Source: Bradyrhizobium sp. 132 (lineage in GTDB: Bacteria > Pseudomonadota > Alphaproteobacteria > Rhizobiales > Xanthobacteraceae). Taken from it: a stretch of 64,000 bases of DNA. Shown one piece after another: positions 9,192 to 18,748 of this stretch (positions are counted from its first letter, which is position 1; each line of letters starts with the position of its first letter). The translations under genes were made by a program, and so were the position numbers. The stretch covers positions 124,001 through 188,000 of the forward strand of contig NZ_JADPKY010000170.1 in NCBI RefSeq assembly GCF_023074185.1, read 5' to 3'. The notes under the pieces are model-generated. The model was not told where the DNA came from and did no database searches. It worked only from the letters and a program-made list of their open reading frames with translations.

Positions 9192-11423
9192 TCAGATCAC
9201 CAGATGCCGCGCCGCCGCCAGTCCGGCCAGCGCCTCCTCCAGCTTCTCGCGATCGAGCGGCTTGATCAGAAACCCGTTCATGCCCGCTTCGAAACAGGCG
9301 TAGCGATCTTCCACCAGCGTGTTGGCGGTGAGTGCGAGGATCGGCGTGTGGTGGCCGCCTTTGGCCGCCTCATGCGCACGGATGCGTTTTGTCGTTTCGA
9401 TGCCGTCGAGCTGCGGCATCTGGATGTCCATCAGCACGAGATCATAGGGCGTACCGGCCGATGACGCGCCGAGCCAGGATTCCAGCGCGGCCTCGCCATG
9501 GACGGCGATGACGACGCGGTGGCCGAGTTTCGTCAGCAGCGAGCGCATCAGCAGCGCGTTGATCTCATTGTCCTCGGCGACGAGAATCGACAGGCCTTTC
9601 GCCGGTACTGCGCCGGTGGATTGGGCCGGTGGCTCCGGCGCGAGATCGGGCGAGGCGACCTCCGGGGTCAGCGCGAGGCGTGCAGCGAGTGAGGCCGCGC
9701 GAAGCGGCTTGACCAGGAAGCCGGTGAAGGCCGGCGAAACTTTCTCGTGGCGCGAGCCCGATGTCAGCAGCACGATGCGTTGCATCGCATGCCTGCGTGC
9801 GGCTTCGCCGAGGCGGTCAGTGATGGCGGCGCCAAGCGCACGATCGATCAGCACCGAATGCCATGAGCGTTCCGGCAGCAGCGCTTCCGCCACCGCCGCG
9901 TCCGTCACCATGCAGGTCTGGCCACCCCAGCGCTCCAGCCGCCGCGCGATCAGCGAGGCCTCGATACCGTCGGCGATCAGCAGGATCGACTTGCCGGCAA
10001 GATCAGGGCTCAGGAACGCCTTCGGTTCCGCGCCGGCGTGTGATGGCGCGAGCGGAATCGCGACCTCGAAGGTTGAGCCGTTGCCCGGCTCGCTCGTGAG
10101 CGTGATGCGGCCGCCCATGCGCTTGACGATGCGCTCGCTGATGGCGAGGCCGAGGCCGGTGCCGCCATAGGTGCGCGCGATGCGCTCGTCGGCTTGCTCG
10201 AATTCGCGGAAGATGCGCTGTTGCGCTTCCGGTGCGATGCCGACGCCGGTGTCGCGCACCAGAAAACTGATCTCGTTCGGCCAGATGCCGGGCTCGACGA
10301 TCAGCGCAACGCCGCCACTCGCAGTGAACTTGATGGCATTGCCGGCAAGGTTGAGCAGAACCTGGCGCAGCCGCGCGGCGTCGCCGACCACTTCGAGCGG
10401 CAGGCGCTCGTCGACATAGGCGGCGATCTCGAGGCTCTTTGCCTGCGCGCGCGGCGCGAGCAGCTCGGTGATGTCCTCGATCAGGGCCGACAGCGCGAAG
10501 GGACGCTGCTCGAGATCGAGCTTGCCGGCTTCGATCTTGGAATAGTCGAGCAACTCCTCGATCAGCGCCATCAGCGCTTCGCCGGAGGTTTTCACGGCCT
10601 TGGCGTAGGTCGTCTGCTCCGGCGTCAGCGTGGTGTCGAGCAGCAGGCCGCCCATGCCGATGATGCCGTTGAGCGGCGTGCGGATCTCGTGCGAGGCCAT
10701 GGCGAGGAAGCGCGATTTGGCGCGGTTGGCGGCGTCGGCCTGGTCGCGGGCGTCGGACAGCGCACGCTCCGTCTCGGTGCGGTCGGTGACATCGCGTCCG
10801 ACACTCTGCAATTCGGCGGGCTGGCCGGCGTCGAGGCGGACATAGCCTTCGCGCCAGGCAATCCAGCGCGCGCCGAGCGGGGTTGCGATCTTCTGGTCGT
10901 GAATGCGCGTGCCGTTGCTCTCGCGGGCGCTGTCACCCTGCTCCAGCACGTCGAAATCAAAGCGCGTGCCGACCAGCGCGCCACGCGCCTGCACCGCGAG
11001 CGCGCAATAGGCTTCATTGGCGAAGGTGATGCGGCCGCTTGTGTCGCGCAGCACGATCAGATCGCCCTGCTGTTCGAACAGGCTGCGGGCGCGTTCTTCC
11101 GCTTCCTTCAGCTCCCAATTGCGGTCGATCAGCGCTTCGTTGTGGGCGGCCAGCGCACGCATCCGCTTGTTGACGAAGCGCAGGCGCATGCTGAGCGTGG
11201 CAAGGCCGAGGCAGGAGAGCGCGAACAGGAAGCTGGCGCCGATCGCAAACGCGTTGGGATCGTAGCCGGAATTCTCCGACCGGCTGCCGGAGACAAAGCC
11301 ATAGGCGCCACCGAAGGTCGCCGAGAAGATCATGAAGGAGCGGATCGCGAAGGCGATTTTGGGGTACTGCCGCCTGAAGCGGCGCATGCGCACCTTGATC
11401 CGGAACGTCCGACCCATCGCCAC
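9192..11423 (-). CDS. Hybrid sensor histidine kinase with two receiver domains
   Basis: The 743-residue protein has an arginine-rich N-terminus, two hydrophobic segments (about residues 23-46 and 58-80), a PAS domain (about 108-215), HisKA with the H-box MASHEIRTPLN (His245), and a HATPase with GNAIKF, DTGVGIAP and GGTGLGLAIS. A receiver-like region follows (about 475-590) that lacks a clear DD pair but keeps LIDRA and a late FLVKP; then comes a canonical receiver (about 610-735) with AEDNEIN, phospho-acceptor VLMDIQMP and a C-terminal Lys in FLIKP. No DNA-binding response regulator is adjacent, so the partner is unknown. Confidence 0.92.
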   Translation of the reverse strand: MAMGRTFRIKVRMRRFRRQYPKIAFAIRSFMIFSATFGGAYGFVSGSRSENSGYDPNAFAIGASFLFALSCLGLATLSMRLRFVNKRMRALAAHNEALIDRNWELKEAEERARSLFEQQGDLIVLRDTSGRITFANEAYCALAVQARGALVGTRFDFDVLEQGDSARESNGTRIHDQKIATPLGARWIAWREGYVRLDAGQPAELQSVGRDVTDRTETERALSDARDQADAANRAKSRFLAMASHEIRTPLNGIIGMGGLLLDTTLTPEQTTYAKAVKTSGEALMALIEELLDYSKIEAGKLDLEQRPFALSALIEDITELLAPRAQAKSLEIAAYVDERLPLEVVGDAARLRQVLLNLAGNAIKFTASGGVALIVEPGIWPNEISFLVRDTGVGIAPEAQQRIFREFEQADERIARTYGGTGLGLAISERIVKRMGGRITLTSEPGNGSTFEVAIPLAPSHAGAEPKAFLSPDLAGKSILLIADGIEASLIARRLERWGGQTCMVTDAAVAEALLPERSWHSVLIDRALGAAITDRLGEAARRHAMQRIVLLTSGSRHEKVSPAFTGFLVKPLRAASLAARLALTPEVASPDLAPEPPAQSTGAVPAKGLSILVAEDNEINALLMRSLLTKLGHRVVIAVHGEAALESWLGASSAGTPYDLVLMDIQMPQLDGIETTKRIRAHEAAKGGHHTPILALTANTLVEDRYACFEAGMNGFLIKPLDREKLEEALAGLAAARHLVI

Positions 11424-11557
11424 CGACCCGACTGTTTTCTTAAAACCCTGTGCTCGCTGTAAACGACGATGTCCCGCCGACCTTGCGAACAGTTTGAGGT
11501 CTTGCGGCCGCCTCCAAACAGGGTTGACGAAGCATTAACGGCTCAGAGCGAGGCGGC

Positions 11558-12025
11558 TCAAAGCGAAGCGGCCTGGAGATGGCGGTGGCCGCCGTGGGCG
11601 CCTACGATCAGCGCCGCCGCCTCGCGCTGCGAGAACGTCTTCGAGCGCACATAGACGCGGTAATCCGCCGGCCCCTCGGTGGAGAGATAGATCACCTGGC
11701 CGCCATCGACGGGCTGCGCCGCAATCGAGATCAGGCGGGTCGAAGGATTGGCCTGGCAGGTCTCCGATTCCGAACCGAGGCCGTCGTCGACGACGGCGAA
11801 GTCTGCCGCATCCGCATCCTCGGTGATCTGAACCCGCACCGTGGCCAGGGCGGGATCATCGGTGAAGGCGACGTGCAAGCCGGCGGTCCAGAACAGCGAC
11901 GTCAGCTCGACCGAGGTTTCGCCCAAGGCGATGCAGGGATGCGAGACCGATCCGATCTCGCTGCGGGCAAACACCGCAGCCGCGAGCAGGGGAACGACCG
12001 AGGCCAGGATCTTGAAACGCAACAT
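11558..12025 (-). CDS. Hypothetical exported protein
   Basis: The 155-residue product starts with a short signal-like sequence (MLRFKILASVVPLLAAAVFA). The rest contains two cysteines (CIALGE; ETCQANPS) that could form a periplasmic disulfide, and no domain that I recognise. It lies between ComM and the hybrid kinase on the same strand. Function unknown. Confidence 0.6.
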   Translation of the reverse strand: MLRFKILASVVPLLAAAVFARSEIGSVSHPCIALGETSVELTSLFWTAGLHVAFTDDPALATVRVQITEDADAADFAVVDDGLGSESETCQANPSTRLISIAAQPVDGGQVIYLSTEGPADYRVYVRSKTFSQREAAALIVGAHGGHRHLQAASL

Positions 12026-12133
12026 GACACGCTACTCGCCGGGCCCCGGGGAACTCGTGGCGGGATCTGATGGGCCTTATGGTTTGCAGAGCGTAAAGGA
12101 AACTCGTTACCGCCGGGTTGATGCGCGTTCACA

Positions 12134-13672
12134 TCACGCCATCTGGCGCACATCCTCCGCGAGTGCGCGGTAGGACAGCGCCTCGGCGAGGTGCAGCCGG
12201 CCGATCTTGTCGGCGCCGTCGAGGTCCGCGAGCGTGCGCGCCACCCGCAGCACGCGGTGATAGCCGCGCGCCGACAGCCGCATGGTCTCGGCGGCGTCGC
12301 GCAGCAGTTTTTGGCCCTGCGCGTCCGGCTTGGCGATCTCCTCCAGCACCGAGGCCGGCGCTTCGGCATTGGTGCGGACCTTCGGCAGCCCCGCGTCCGC
12401 GTAGCGCGCAAGCTGGATGTCGCGTGCCGCCGCGACGCGCGCGGCGACCTCGGCCGAACCCTCCGCGGGCGGCGGCAGGATCAAATCGGCCGCGGTCACT
12501 GCGGGAACCTCGATGCGCAGGTCGATGCGGTCCATCAGTGGTCCCGAGATGCGGGCCTGATAGTCGCCCGTGCAGCGATCGATGCGGCCGCGCTTGCAGG
12601 CATAGCCGGGCTCGAACGCATTGCCGCAGCGGCAGGGATTCATCGCCGCGATCAGCATGAAGCGCGCAGGGTAGGTGACGCGGTGATTGGCGCGGGACAC
12701 CGAGACCTCGCCGTTCTCCAGCGGCTGCCGCAGCGAATCCAGCACACGCGGATCGAATTCGGGCAGCTCGTCGAGGAACAGCACGCCCTGATGCGCGAGC
12801 GAGATCTCGCCGGGCCTTGCGCGCATGCCGCCGCCGGTGAGCGCGGCCATGCTGGCGGAATGATGCGGCGAGCGGAACGGACGCCGCGCCGTCAGCGCAC
12901 CGCCCTCGATCTCGCCGGCGACGGAGGCGATCATCGAGACCTCCAGCAGTTCGCCGGGGGAGAGCGGTGGCAGGATCGAGGGCAGGCGCGCCGCGAGCAT
13001 CGATTTGCCGGCGCCGGGGGCGCCGATCATGAGCAGGTGATGCCCGCCGGCGGCCGCGATCTCCAGCGCCCGCTTGGCGCTCTCCTGGCCCTTGATGTCG
13101 CGCAGGTCGAGCAGCGAGGCGGCGGCTTCGTGCACCTTCGGCACCGGCCGCGACAGCACCTGCGTCCCTTTGAAGTGGTTGGCGATCTGAATGAGTGAAC
13201 TTGCGGCGATGATCTGGATGTCCGGGCTCGCCCACGCCGCTTCGGAGCCGCAAGCCGCCGGACAGATCAGTCCCTCCTCGCGCACATTGGCGCCGATCGC
13301 GGCGGGAAGAACACCGGCCACCGGCGCGATCGATCCGTCGAGGCCGAGCTCGCCCAGAACGGTGAAGCCGGTCAGCGCATCAGGGGGGATCGCGCCGATC
13401 GCCCCCATCAGCCCGAGCGCGATCGGCAGGTCGTAATGGCTGCCCTCCTTGGGCAGATCGGCGGGCGCGAGATTGACGGTGATCCGCCGCGCCGGCAGCG
13501 CCAGGCCCGAGGCGATCAGCGCCGAGCGGACCCGCTCGCGGGCCTCCGACACCGCCTTGTCCGGGAGACCTACGATCGCGAAGGCCGGCAGACCCGGCGC
13601 GACCTGCACCTGCACGTCGACCGCGCGGGCCTCGATCCCCTCAAAGGCGACGGTAGAAACCCGCTGAACCAT
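12134..13672 (-). CDS. comM: YifB/ComM family magnesium chelatase-like AAA ATPase
   Basis: The 512-residue protein has the N-terminal ChlI-like domain (MVQRVSTVAFEGIEARAVDV), a central AAA domain with Walker A GAPGAGKS and Walker B VLFLDELPEF, and the C-terminal Mg-chelatase helical domain including CxCG-type cysteines (NPCRCGN). ComM proteins are helicases that promote branch migration during natural transformation and recombination in studied species. The start at 13672 matches the family; an in-frame extension to 13738 does not. Confidence 0.93.
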   Translation of the reverse strand: MVQRVSTVAFEGIEARAVDVQVQVAPGLPAFAIVGLPDKAVSEARERVRSALIASGLALPARRITVNLAPADLPKEGSHYDLPIALGLMGAIGAIPPDALTGFTVLGELGLDGSIAPVAGVLPAAIGANVREEGLICPAACGSEAAWASPDIQIIAASSLIQIANHFKGTQVLSRPVPKVHEAAASLLDLRDIKGQESAKRALEIAAAGGHHLLMIGAPGAGKSMLAARLPSILPPLSPGELLEVSMIASVAGEIEGGALTARRPFRSPHHSASMAALTGGGMRARPGEISLAHQGVLFLDELPEFDPRVLDSLRQPLENGEVSVSRANHRVTYPARFMLIAAMNPCRCGNAFEPGYACKRGRIDRCTGDYQARISGPLMDRIDLRIEVPAVTAADLILPPPAEGSAEVAARVAAARDIQLARYADAGLPKVRTNAEAPASVLEEIAKPDAQGQKLLRDAAETMRLSARGYHRVLRVARTLADLDGADKIGRLHLAEALSYRALAEDVRQMA

Positions 13673-13900
13673 GCCCGAACCAGCCTGCCCTCTTGCACAA
13701 TTAGGGGTAGCAGAGCGGGGCGGGTCTTGCAAGAACAATACGGGAACAGGTTGAGGGGAGCTCGAAGGCCCTAACCAACCGTAAACACGACCAGGACACT
13801 ACGCCTCGAATGCGCGCGGCTCTCCTCAGCACATTCCAACGAATGTCCGCTACTCCTAAGGCTGCGGGATGGGCCGTGGTCTAACGGGTGAACAATTCAA

Positions 13901-14146
13901 ATGCTTGCAAATCGCCGGAGAAGCGAACGTCGGGGCTGCACTCGGCTCGCCAAGATTCACTTTGGCTCGGGCTCGCTGCCGAGGGATTGCACGATCACGG
14001 ATATTTCGGATGGCGGCGTGAAAGTGGTGGCCGAGTTTCTGGAGGTGCCGCCGCAATTCACCATCATCTTCGCGCCCGACTATTCCCGCCAGTGCCGCCT
14101 GCGCTGGCGCATCGGCTGCGAGTTCGGCGCTGAATTCACTGACTAG
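13901..14146 (+). CDS. PilZ domain protein (single domain)
   Basis: The 81-residue product has the N-terminal RRRSERR arginine motif and a downstream DISDGGVKV stretch matching the RxxxR and D/NxSxxG signature of PilZ cyclic-di-GMP receptors. It is a stand-alone short PilZ of a type common in Bradyrhizobium. It is divergent from comM and near the Tad pilus cluster, so a link to surface attachment is possible but only inferred. Confidence 0.75.
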   Translation: MLANRRRSERRGCTRLAKIHFGSGSLPRDCTITDISDGGVKVVAEFLEVPPQFTIIFAPDYSRQCRLRWRIGCEFGAEFTD

Positions 14147-14148
14147 GC

Positions 14149-14197
14149 GAGCATGATCCGGAAAAGTGTGAAGCGGTTTTCCGAAAAGATCATGCTC
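14149..14197. repeat. Palindromic repeat, GAGCATGATCCGG family (copy 1)
   Basis: The arms read GAGCATGATCcGGAAAAg and its inverted counterpart ending GATCATGCTC. Closely related copies occur at 36442-36490 and 37978-38027. Each follows the 3' end of a gene; here it begins two bases after the PilZ stop codon. Confidence 0.85.
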
Positions 14198-14282
14198 AAA
14201 CAATAGACAGAAGCGCGCTTCCTTAACGGGACTTTAGCGTTAATCGGTAAGCATCTCTGATCAGTCGCCGAGTGATCAGAGT

Positions 14283-15068
14283 ATGTCCAAGCGTTTGTCC
14301 GTTGCCTCTCCTCCGGCGAGATTTCTGTTTTCCGCGCTTCTGATCCTGGCCCTCGGCGGCTGTCAGACCACAGGCATCGAGGACATCACCGGCGCCCTCG
14401 GCGGAAAGTCGGAAACGGCCGGCAGGCTCGACGCCAAGCCGGACGTGAAGCCGGACATGGACGCGCTGCGTGAGCGCTATCGCGCCAAGCCTGGCGATCC
14501 CAACGTCGCACTCGAATACGGCAAGGCGCTGCGCCAGACCGGCCAGCGCGCGCAGGCGCTTGCGGTGCTGGAGCAGGCCGTGCTCGCACATTCCACCAAC
14601 AAGGCGGTGCTCGCCGGCTATGGCCGCGCGCTCGCCGACAGCGGCAATTTCCAGCAGGCGTTCGACGTCCTCGGTCGCGCGCATTCGCCTGAAGATCCAG
14701 ACTGGCGCATCCTGTCGGCGCAGGGCGCCGCGCTCGATCAACTCGGGCGCAGCGAGGAGGCGCAGCAATATTACGCCACCGCCTTGAAGATCGTGCCCGA
14801 AGAGCCGTCGGTGCTGTCCAATCTCGGACTGTCCTACATGCTCCAGAACAATCTGCCGCGGGCCGAGGAAACGCTGCGCCGCGCGAATTCGCGCAACCCC
14901 GCCGATTCCCGCGTGCGCGCCAACCTCGCGCTGGTGGTAGGGCTGGAAGGAAAGCAGGCCGAAGCCGAAGCCATCGTGAAGGCCGATCTGCCGCCGGATC
15001 AGGCGGCGGAAAAGGTCACAGCGCTGCGGCAGTTGCTGGCGAAGAAGCAGCAGCGGGCGGACAAGTAA
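14283..15068 (+). CDS. tadD: TadD-like tetratricopeptide repeat lipoprotein
   Basis: The 261-residue product has a lipoprotein signal with lipobox LALGGC, followed by tetratricopeptide-type repeats (GDPNVALEYGKALRQTGQ; NKAVLAGYGRALADSG; EPSVLSNLGLSYMLQNN; PADSRVRANLALVVGLEG). This matches TadD, an outer-membrane-associated factor for assembly of Flp/Tad pili. It is convergent with cpaE, whose block of pilus genes lies just downstream on the other strand, which supports the assignment. Confidence 0.8.
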   Translation: MSKRLSVASPPARFLFSALLILALGGCQTTGIEDITGALGGKSETAGRLDAKPDVKPDMDALRERYRAKPGDPNVALEYGKALRQTGQRAQALAVLEQAVLAHSTNKAVLAGYGRALADSGNFQQAFDVLGRAHSPEDPDWRILSAQGAALDQLGRSEEAQQYYATALKIVPEEPSVLSNLGLSYMLQNNLPRAEETLRRANSRNPADSRVRANLALVVGLEGKQAEAEAIVKADLPPDQAAEKVTALRQLLAKKQQRADK

Positions 15069-15143
15069 CCCGCCGACTGCCTGGTCTTGCCGCGTTTGCT
15101 TGACGCGAACCGGTATCCACTTCGCGCGAAAGCGCGCTTGCGC

Positions 15144-16433
15144 TTACGACGCCTTGCGATGCGGGGCCGACCCGCGCCCCGACCTGCCCTTCAGCTTCTT
15201 CAGGAGCGGTCCGAGCAGCGAGCGCTTCGGCTTCTTCACCTCGCCGCGCCCGGCGAGGCGGTTCGCCATGTTCTGGAACAGCTCTGTGGTGCGGTGGCTT
15301 TTGGAGACCTCCGCAATCATCTGGCCGTTGTTGGCCGCGGTCGAGAACAGCTTGGAATCGAACGGGATCACCGCGATCGGCTGGCTCTCCATGGTCTTGG
15401 CGAATGCCTTGACCTCGATCTCCGCCCGCTTCGGCATGCCGACCTGGTTGATGCAGTAGAGCGGCGGCCGGTCGTTCGGCCGCGCCGCCTTCAACACGTT
15501 CAGCATGTTCTTGGTGTTGCGCAGGTTCGCAAGATCGGGCTCGGCCACGATCACGATGTCGTCCGCGTTGACCAGCGCACGCCGCGTCCAGCCCGACCAT
15601 TGATGGGGAACGTCGAGCACGATGCAGGGCGTGGTCATGCGCAGCGTGTCGAACACCGCGTCGAAGGCCTCCGCGCCGAAATCGTAGACGCGGTCGAGCG
15701 TTACGGGCGCGGCGAGCAGGCTGAGCCGCTCGGTGCATTTGGCGAGCAGGCGCTCCATCAGCGCCGTGTCCGGCCGGTCCTGCGACAGCACCGCGTTGGC
15801 GATGCCCTGCATCGGGTCCTGGTTGTAGTCGAGACCCGCGGTGCCGAAGGCAAGGTCGAGATCGATCACGACGGAGTCGAGCGCGAGGTCGCGGGCGATG
15901 GTCCAGGCCACATTGTGCGCGACGGTGGAGGCGCCGACGCCACCCTTGGCGCCGACCACCGCGATGACGCGGCCGGTGATGATGGTTTCGGACGCCGAGA
16001 ACAGGCTGCAGATCGAGCGGACGACGTCGAGCGTTTCGACCGGTCCCACCACATAGTCGTTGACGCCGCGGCGGACCAGCTCGCGATAGGGCGCGGTGTC
16101 GTTGGGATTGCCGATCACGACCACACGGGTGCCGGGATCGCAGACGCCGGCGAGGTCGTCGAGCCCTTCGAGGATGTCACGCGTGCCGTCGGATTCGATC
16201 ACGATGACGTTCGGCGTCGGCATCGTTTCATAGACTTCGATGGCCGCGGCGAGGCCACCGTCCTTGGCGGTGAGATGTGCCTTGGCAAGACGGCGATCCT
16301 GCCCGGCCGCGGTCATCGCGGCGAGCGTCTGCGCGGTCTCGCAAAAGGCCTGCACGGAGATGCGAGGAACCGGCGCAATGTGTTCCTCGGGATGCTGCGG
16401 ATCGTCCGCTTCTTCGTCGTGGACGCTTGTCAT
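15144..16433 (-). CDS. cpaE: Tad pilus assembly ATPase-like protein CpaE (TadZ)
   Basis: CpaE/TadZ is a MinD/ParA-like protein that positions the Tad secretion apparatus at the pole. The 429-residue product has a receiver-like N-terminal domain (about 60-140), then a deviant Walker A AVVGAKGGVGASTVAHN, a VVIDLDLAFGT Walker A' Asp, and a C-terminal basic tail (KKPKRSLLGPLLKKLKGR). The start ATG at 16433 overlaps the cpaD stop (ATGA), which fixes it; a longer open frame upstream is spurious. Confidence 0.93.
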   Translation of the reverse strand: MTSVHDEEADDPQHPEEHIAPVPRISVQAFCETAQTLAAMTAAGQDRRLAKAHLTAKDGGLAAAIEVYETMPTPNVIVIESDGTRDILEGLDDLAGVCDPGTRVVVIGNPNDTAPYRELVRRGVNDYVVGPVETLDVVRSICSLFSASETIITGRVIAVVGAKGGVGASTVAHNVAWTIARDLALDSVVIDLDLAFGTAGLDYNQDPMQGIANAVLSQDRPDTALMERLLAKCTERLSLLAAPVTLDRVYDFGAEAFDAVFDTLRMTTPCIVLDVPHQWSGWTRRALVNADDIVIVAEPDLANLRNTKNMLNVLKAARPNDRPPLYCINQVGMPKRAEIEVKAFAKTMESQPIAVIPFDSKLFSTAANNGQMIAEVSKSHRTTELFQNMANRLAGRGEVKKPKRSLLGPLLKKLKGRSGRGSAPHRKAS

Positions 16434-17164
16434 CTGCCTGTGTCGCTGAGTTTGGCCTTGTCGGCCTCTGGATTGGCGGTCGCGATCGGCGTGCCCTTGC
16501 GATAGCGCTCGAAGGCGATGTCGCGCCGTGCGGTATAGACCGGCGTCTCGGACCGCGGCTGCTCGAGGTCGGCCGGATTGTCGATCATCGCCGCGAGATT
16601 GCGCTGTGTGGCGCAGCCCAGATTGAAGTAGGGCCGGTTCTCGTTGTAGCCGGGATCGAGGATGCTGGGGCCAACGTCTTCGGGCCACAGCCCGCAGGGG
16701 CCGGCGACCGCGGCGATCCGGGAATAGCTCAGGCGGATGGTGGGCAGCAGTCCGGGATCCTCGGGCCGATAAGGATGCTGGACGATCGCACGCGCGGGTA
16801 CGCCGCCGGATGCGAGCACGGAGCGAATTTCGTGATAGGTCGCTGCCGCCGCGCGCGAATTCGCGGCGTCGACGGGGACGTCGACGACAACCGAGCCCGT
16901 GCCTTCGCGGCCCCAGTCCCGGGCAACGCCGGAGACGTCCGAGCGCTGTGCGGCCGAGAGGCCGCCGCGAGCCTTGCCGACGAAGATCACGATCGACTTC
17001 TTGGCTTCCTGCACCGCGATCGGGTGACGCTGGCGATAGTCGGTCGGCACCGTCTGGGTGACGGTCTCGCCGGTGGTGTTGCAGGCGCCCAGCATGACGG
17101 AGAGTCCCGTCAGTGCCAGCGCGACGCTCAATTTGCGACGTCGATCGGCCATGGTTTTCGTCAT
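16430..17164 (-). CDS. cpaD: Tad pilus assembly lipoprotein CpaD
   Basis: CpaD is a periplasmic or outer-membrane lipoprotein of the Tad pilus. The 244-residue product has a signal with lipobox LSVMLGAC and the family stretch YRQRHPIAVQEAKKSIVIFVG, and a late cysteine pair. The start at 17164 was preferred because AGAGGGG stands eight bases upstream and gives a normal signal peptide; an ATG at 17221 overlapping the cpaC stop is possible. It overlaps cpaE by four bases. Confidence 0.92.
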   Translation of the reverse strand: MTKTMADRRRKLSVALALTGLSVMLGACNTTGETVTQTVPTDYRQRHPIAVQEAKKSIVIFVGKARGGLSAAQRSDVSGVARDWGREGTGSVVVDVPVDAANSRAAAATYHEIRSVLASGGVPARAIVQHPYRPEDPGLLPTIRLSYSRIAAVAGPCGLWPEDVGPSILDPGYNENRPYFNLGCATQRNLAAMIDNPADLEQPRSETPVYTARRDIAFERYRKGTPIATANPEADKAKLSDTGR

Positions 17165-17220
17165 CGCTTCATCCCCTCTTGCCCGTCCCTCGCCTCGTTC
17201 CCCAAGCCGTCCGTTCGTCA

Positions 17221-18741
17221 TCAGTCGATGATGAAACCGAAATCGTCGGGCGTGCCCGCCATCGGATCGACGCGGCGCGCGATGCCATAGAGGCGGTTCA
17301 TGCGGCCGAGCAGCGCCGTCTGGGCGTCAGACGCCGGCGCGAAGCCGTCGTCGGGCCGCGACAATTCCTTCTGGGCCACCGCGCGCACCACATAGGGCGT
17401 CACGATCACCATCAGCTCGGTCTCGTTGTTGACGAAGTCCTGGCTGCGGAACAGCGCGCCGAGGATCGGCACCTGGTCGACGCCGGGCAGGCCGTTGATC
17501 GCCTGTTTGGTCTGCTGCTGGATCAGGCCGGCCATCGCCATCGAGCCGCCCGAGGGAATTTCCAGCGTCGTTTCGGCGCGGCGGGTCTGGATCGAGGGGA
17601 TGGTGATCGAGTTGGTCGAGGAGGAGGACAGCGCCTGGGTGACCGTGATGGCGCTCTGGCTCGACAGCTCGGACACCTCAGTCATCACGCGCAGGCTGAT
17701 TCGGCCCTCGCTGAGCACGACCGGGGTGAAGTTCAGGGAGATGCCGAACTTCTTGTAGGTGATCTGGGTGGTACAGACGTGGGTGACCGGATCGCAGGCA
17801 TAGCCCGACGGAATCGGGAATTCGCCGCCGGCGATGAAGGTGGCGGATTCGCCGGAGATCGCGGTCAGGCTCGGCTCGGCGAGCGTGCGCATGACACCGG
17901 CGCTTTCCATCGCCCGCATCGTGGCGCTGACGGTCGCGACGCCCTTGGTGAGACCGGCTACGCCTAATCCGTTGTTGCTGACGATCGGTCCGCCGCTGAC
18001 CGAGAACGGGTTGGAATTGTTGAAGTTGACGACCGCGGTGCCGGCGTTCAGGCTGGCGCTGAGATCGACGCCCAGCTGCTTGACGATATCGCGGCGCACT
18101 TCGCCGACGACGACCTTGAGCATCACCTGGTCGCGGCCGCGCACGACGATGTTGTTGACGACCTTCTCAGAGTTGCCGACCAGCTTCGCGGCGACGTCGC
18201 CGGCCTGCTGGGCCTCGACCGGGCTCGACACCGAGCCGGTCAGCATCACGCTGTCGCCGACGCCTTCGATCTGCACGCCCGGCAGCGACTGACGCAGCGC
18301 CGCACGCATGCCGTTGAGGTCGCGCTTCACCGCGATGTCATAGGCGGCGACCTGCTGGCCGTCGGCGCCGAAGAACACGACGTTGGTCTGGCCGACCTGT
18401 GCGCCGATGATATAGGCGCGTTGGGCCGAGCGGATCACCGCATTGGCGATCTTGGGGTCGGCCACCAGCACGTCCTTGACCTCGCGCGGCAGGTCGATGA
18501 CGGCGGATTTGCCGACGCCGAGCGACAGGAAGCGCGTCCTCGCCGGCGCGATCGTCGCGACCGATGCTACATCGAGATCCGGTGCCTGCATCGGCGCCTG
18601 GTCGCCGACCGGCGCATCTGCGGCGCTGACGATATCGGGGGCTGCGAAGAGCCCCAGGATCAGCATCGTCCCCGTCCAGAACGAGCGCGCACGATTCCCC
18701 CGAATGCGCATGCCGGTCCGATCATCCCCGTAGTTCATCAT
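17221..18741 (-). CDS. cpaC: Tad/Flp pilus secretin CpaC (RcpA)
   Basis: CpaC forms the outer-membrane pore for the Flp pilus. The 506-residue protein has a signal peptide (ending about residue 41), an N-terminal N0-like domain with FLSLGVGKSAVIDLP, a BON-like stretch (GVGDSVMLTGSVSSPVEAQ), and a C-terminal secretin domain with the VxGxVPxLG-like motif LPGVDQVPILGALFRS. It lies eight bases after cpaB in the same operon. Confidence 0.95.
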   Translation of the reverse strand: MMNYGDDRTGMRIRGNRARSFWTGTMLILGLFAAPDIVSAADAPVGDQAPMQAPDLDVASVATIAPARTRFLSLGVGKSAVIDLPREVKDVLVADPKIANAVIRSAQRAYIIGAQVGQTNVVFFGADGQQVAAYDIAVKRDLNGMRAALRQSLPGVQIEGVGDSVMLTGSVSSPVEAQQAGDVAAKLVGNSEKVVNNIVVRGRDQVMLKVVVGEVRRDIVKQLGVDLSASLNAGTAVVNFNNSNPFSVSGGPIVSNNGLGVAGLTKGVATVSATMRAMESAGVMRTLAEPSLTAISGESATFIAGGEFPIPSGYACDPVTHVCTTQITYKKFGISLNFTPVVLSEGRISLRVMTEVSELSSQSAITVTQALSSSSTNSITIPSIQTRRAETTLEIPSGGSMAMAGLIQQQTKQAINGLPGVDQVPILGALFRSQDFVNNETELMVIVTPYVVRAVAQKELSRPDDGFAPASDAQTALLGRMNRLYGIARRVDPMAGTPDDFGFIID

Positions 18742-18748
18742 GTCCCCA

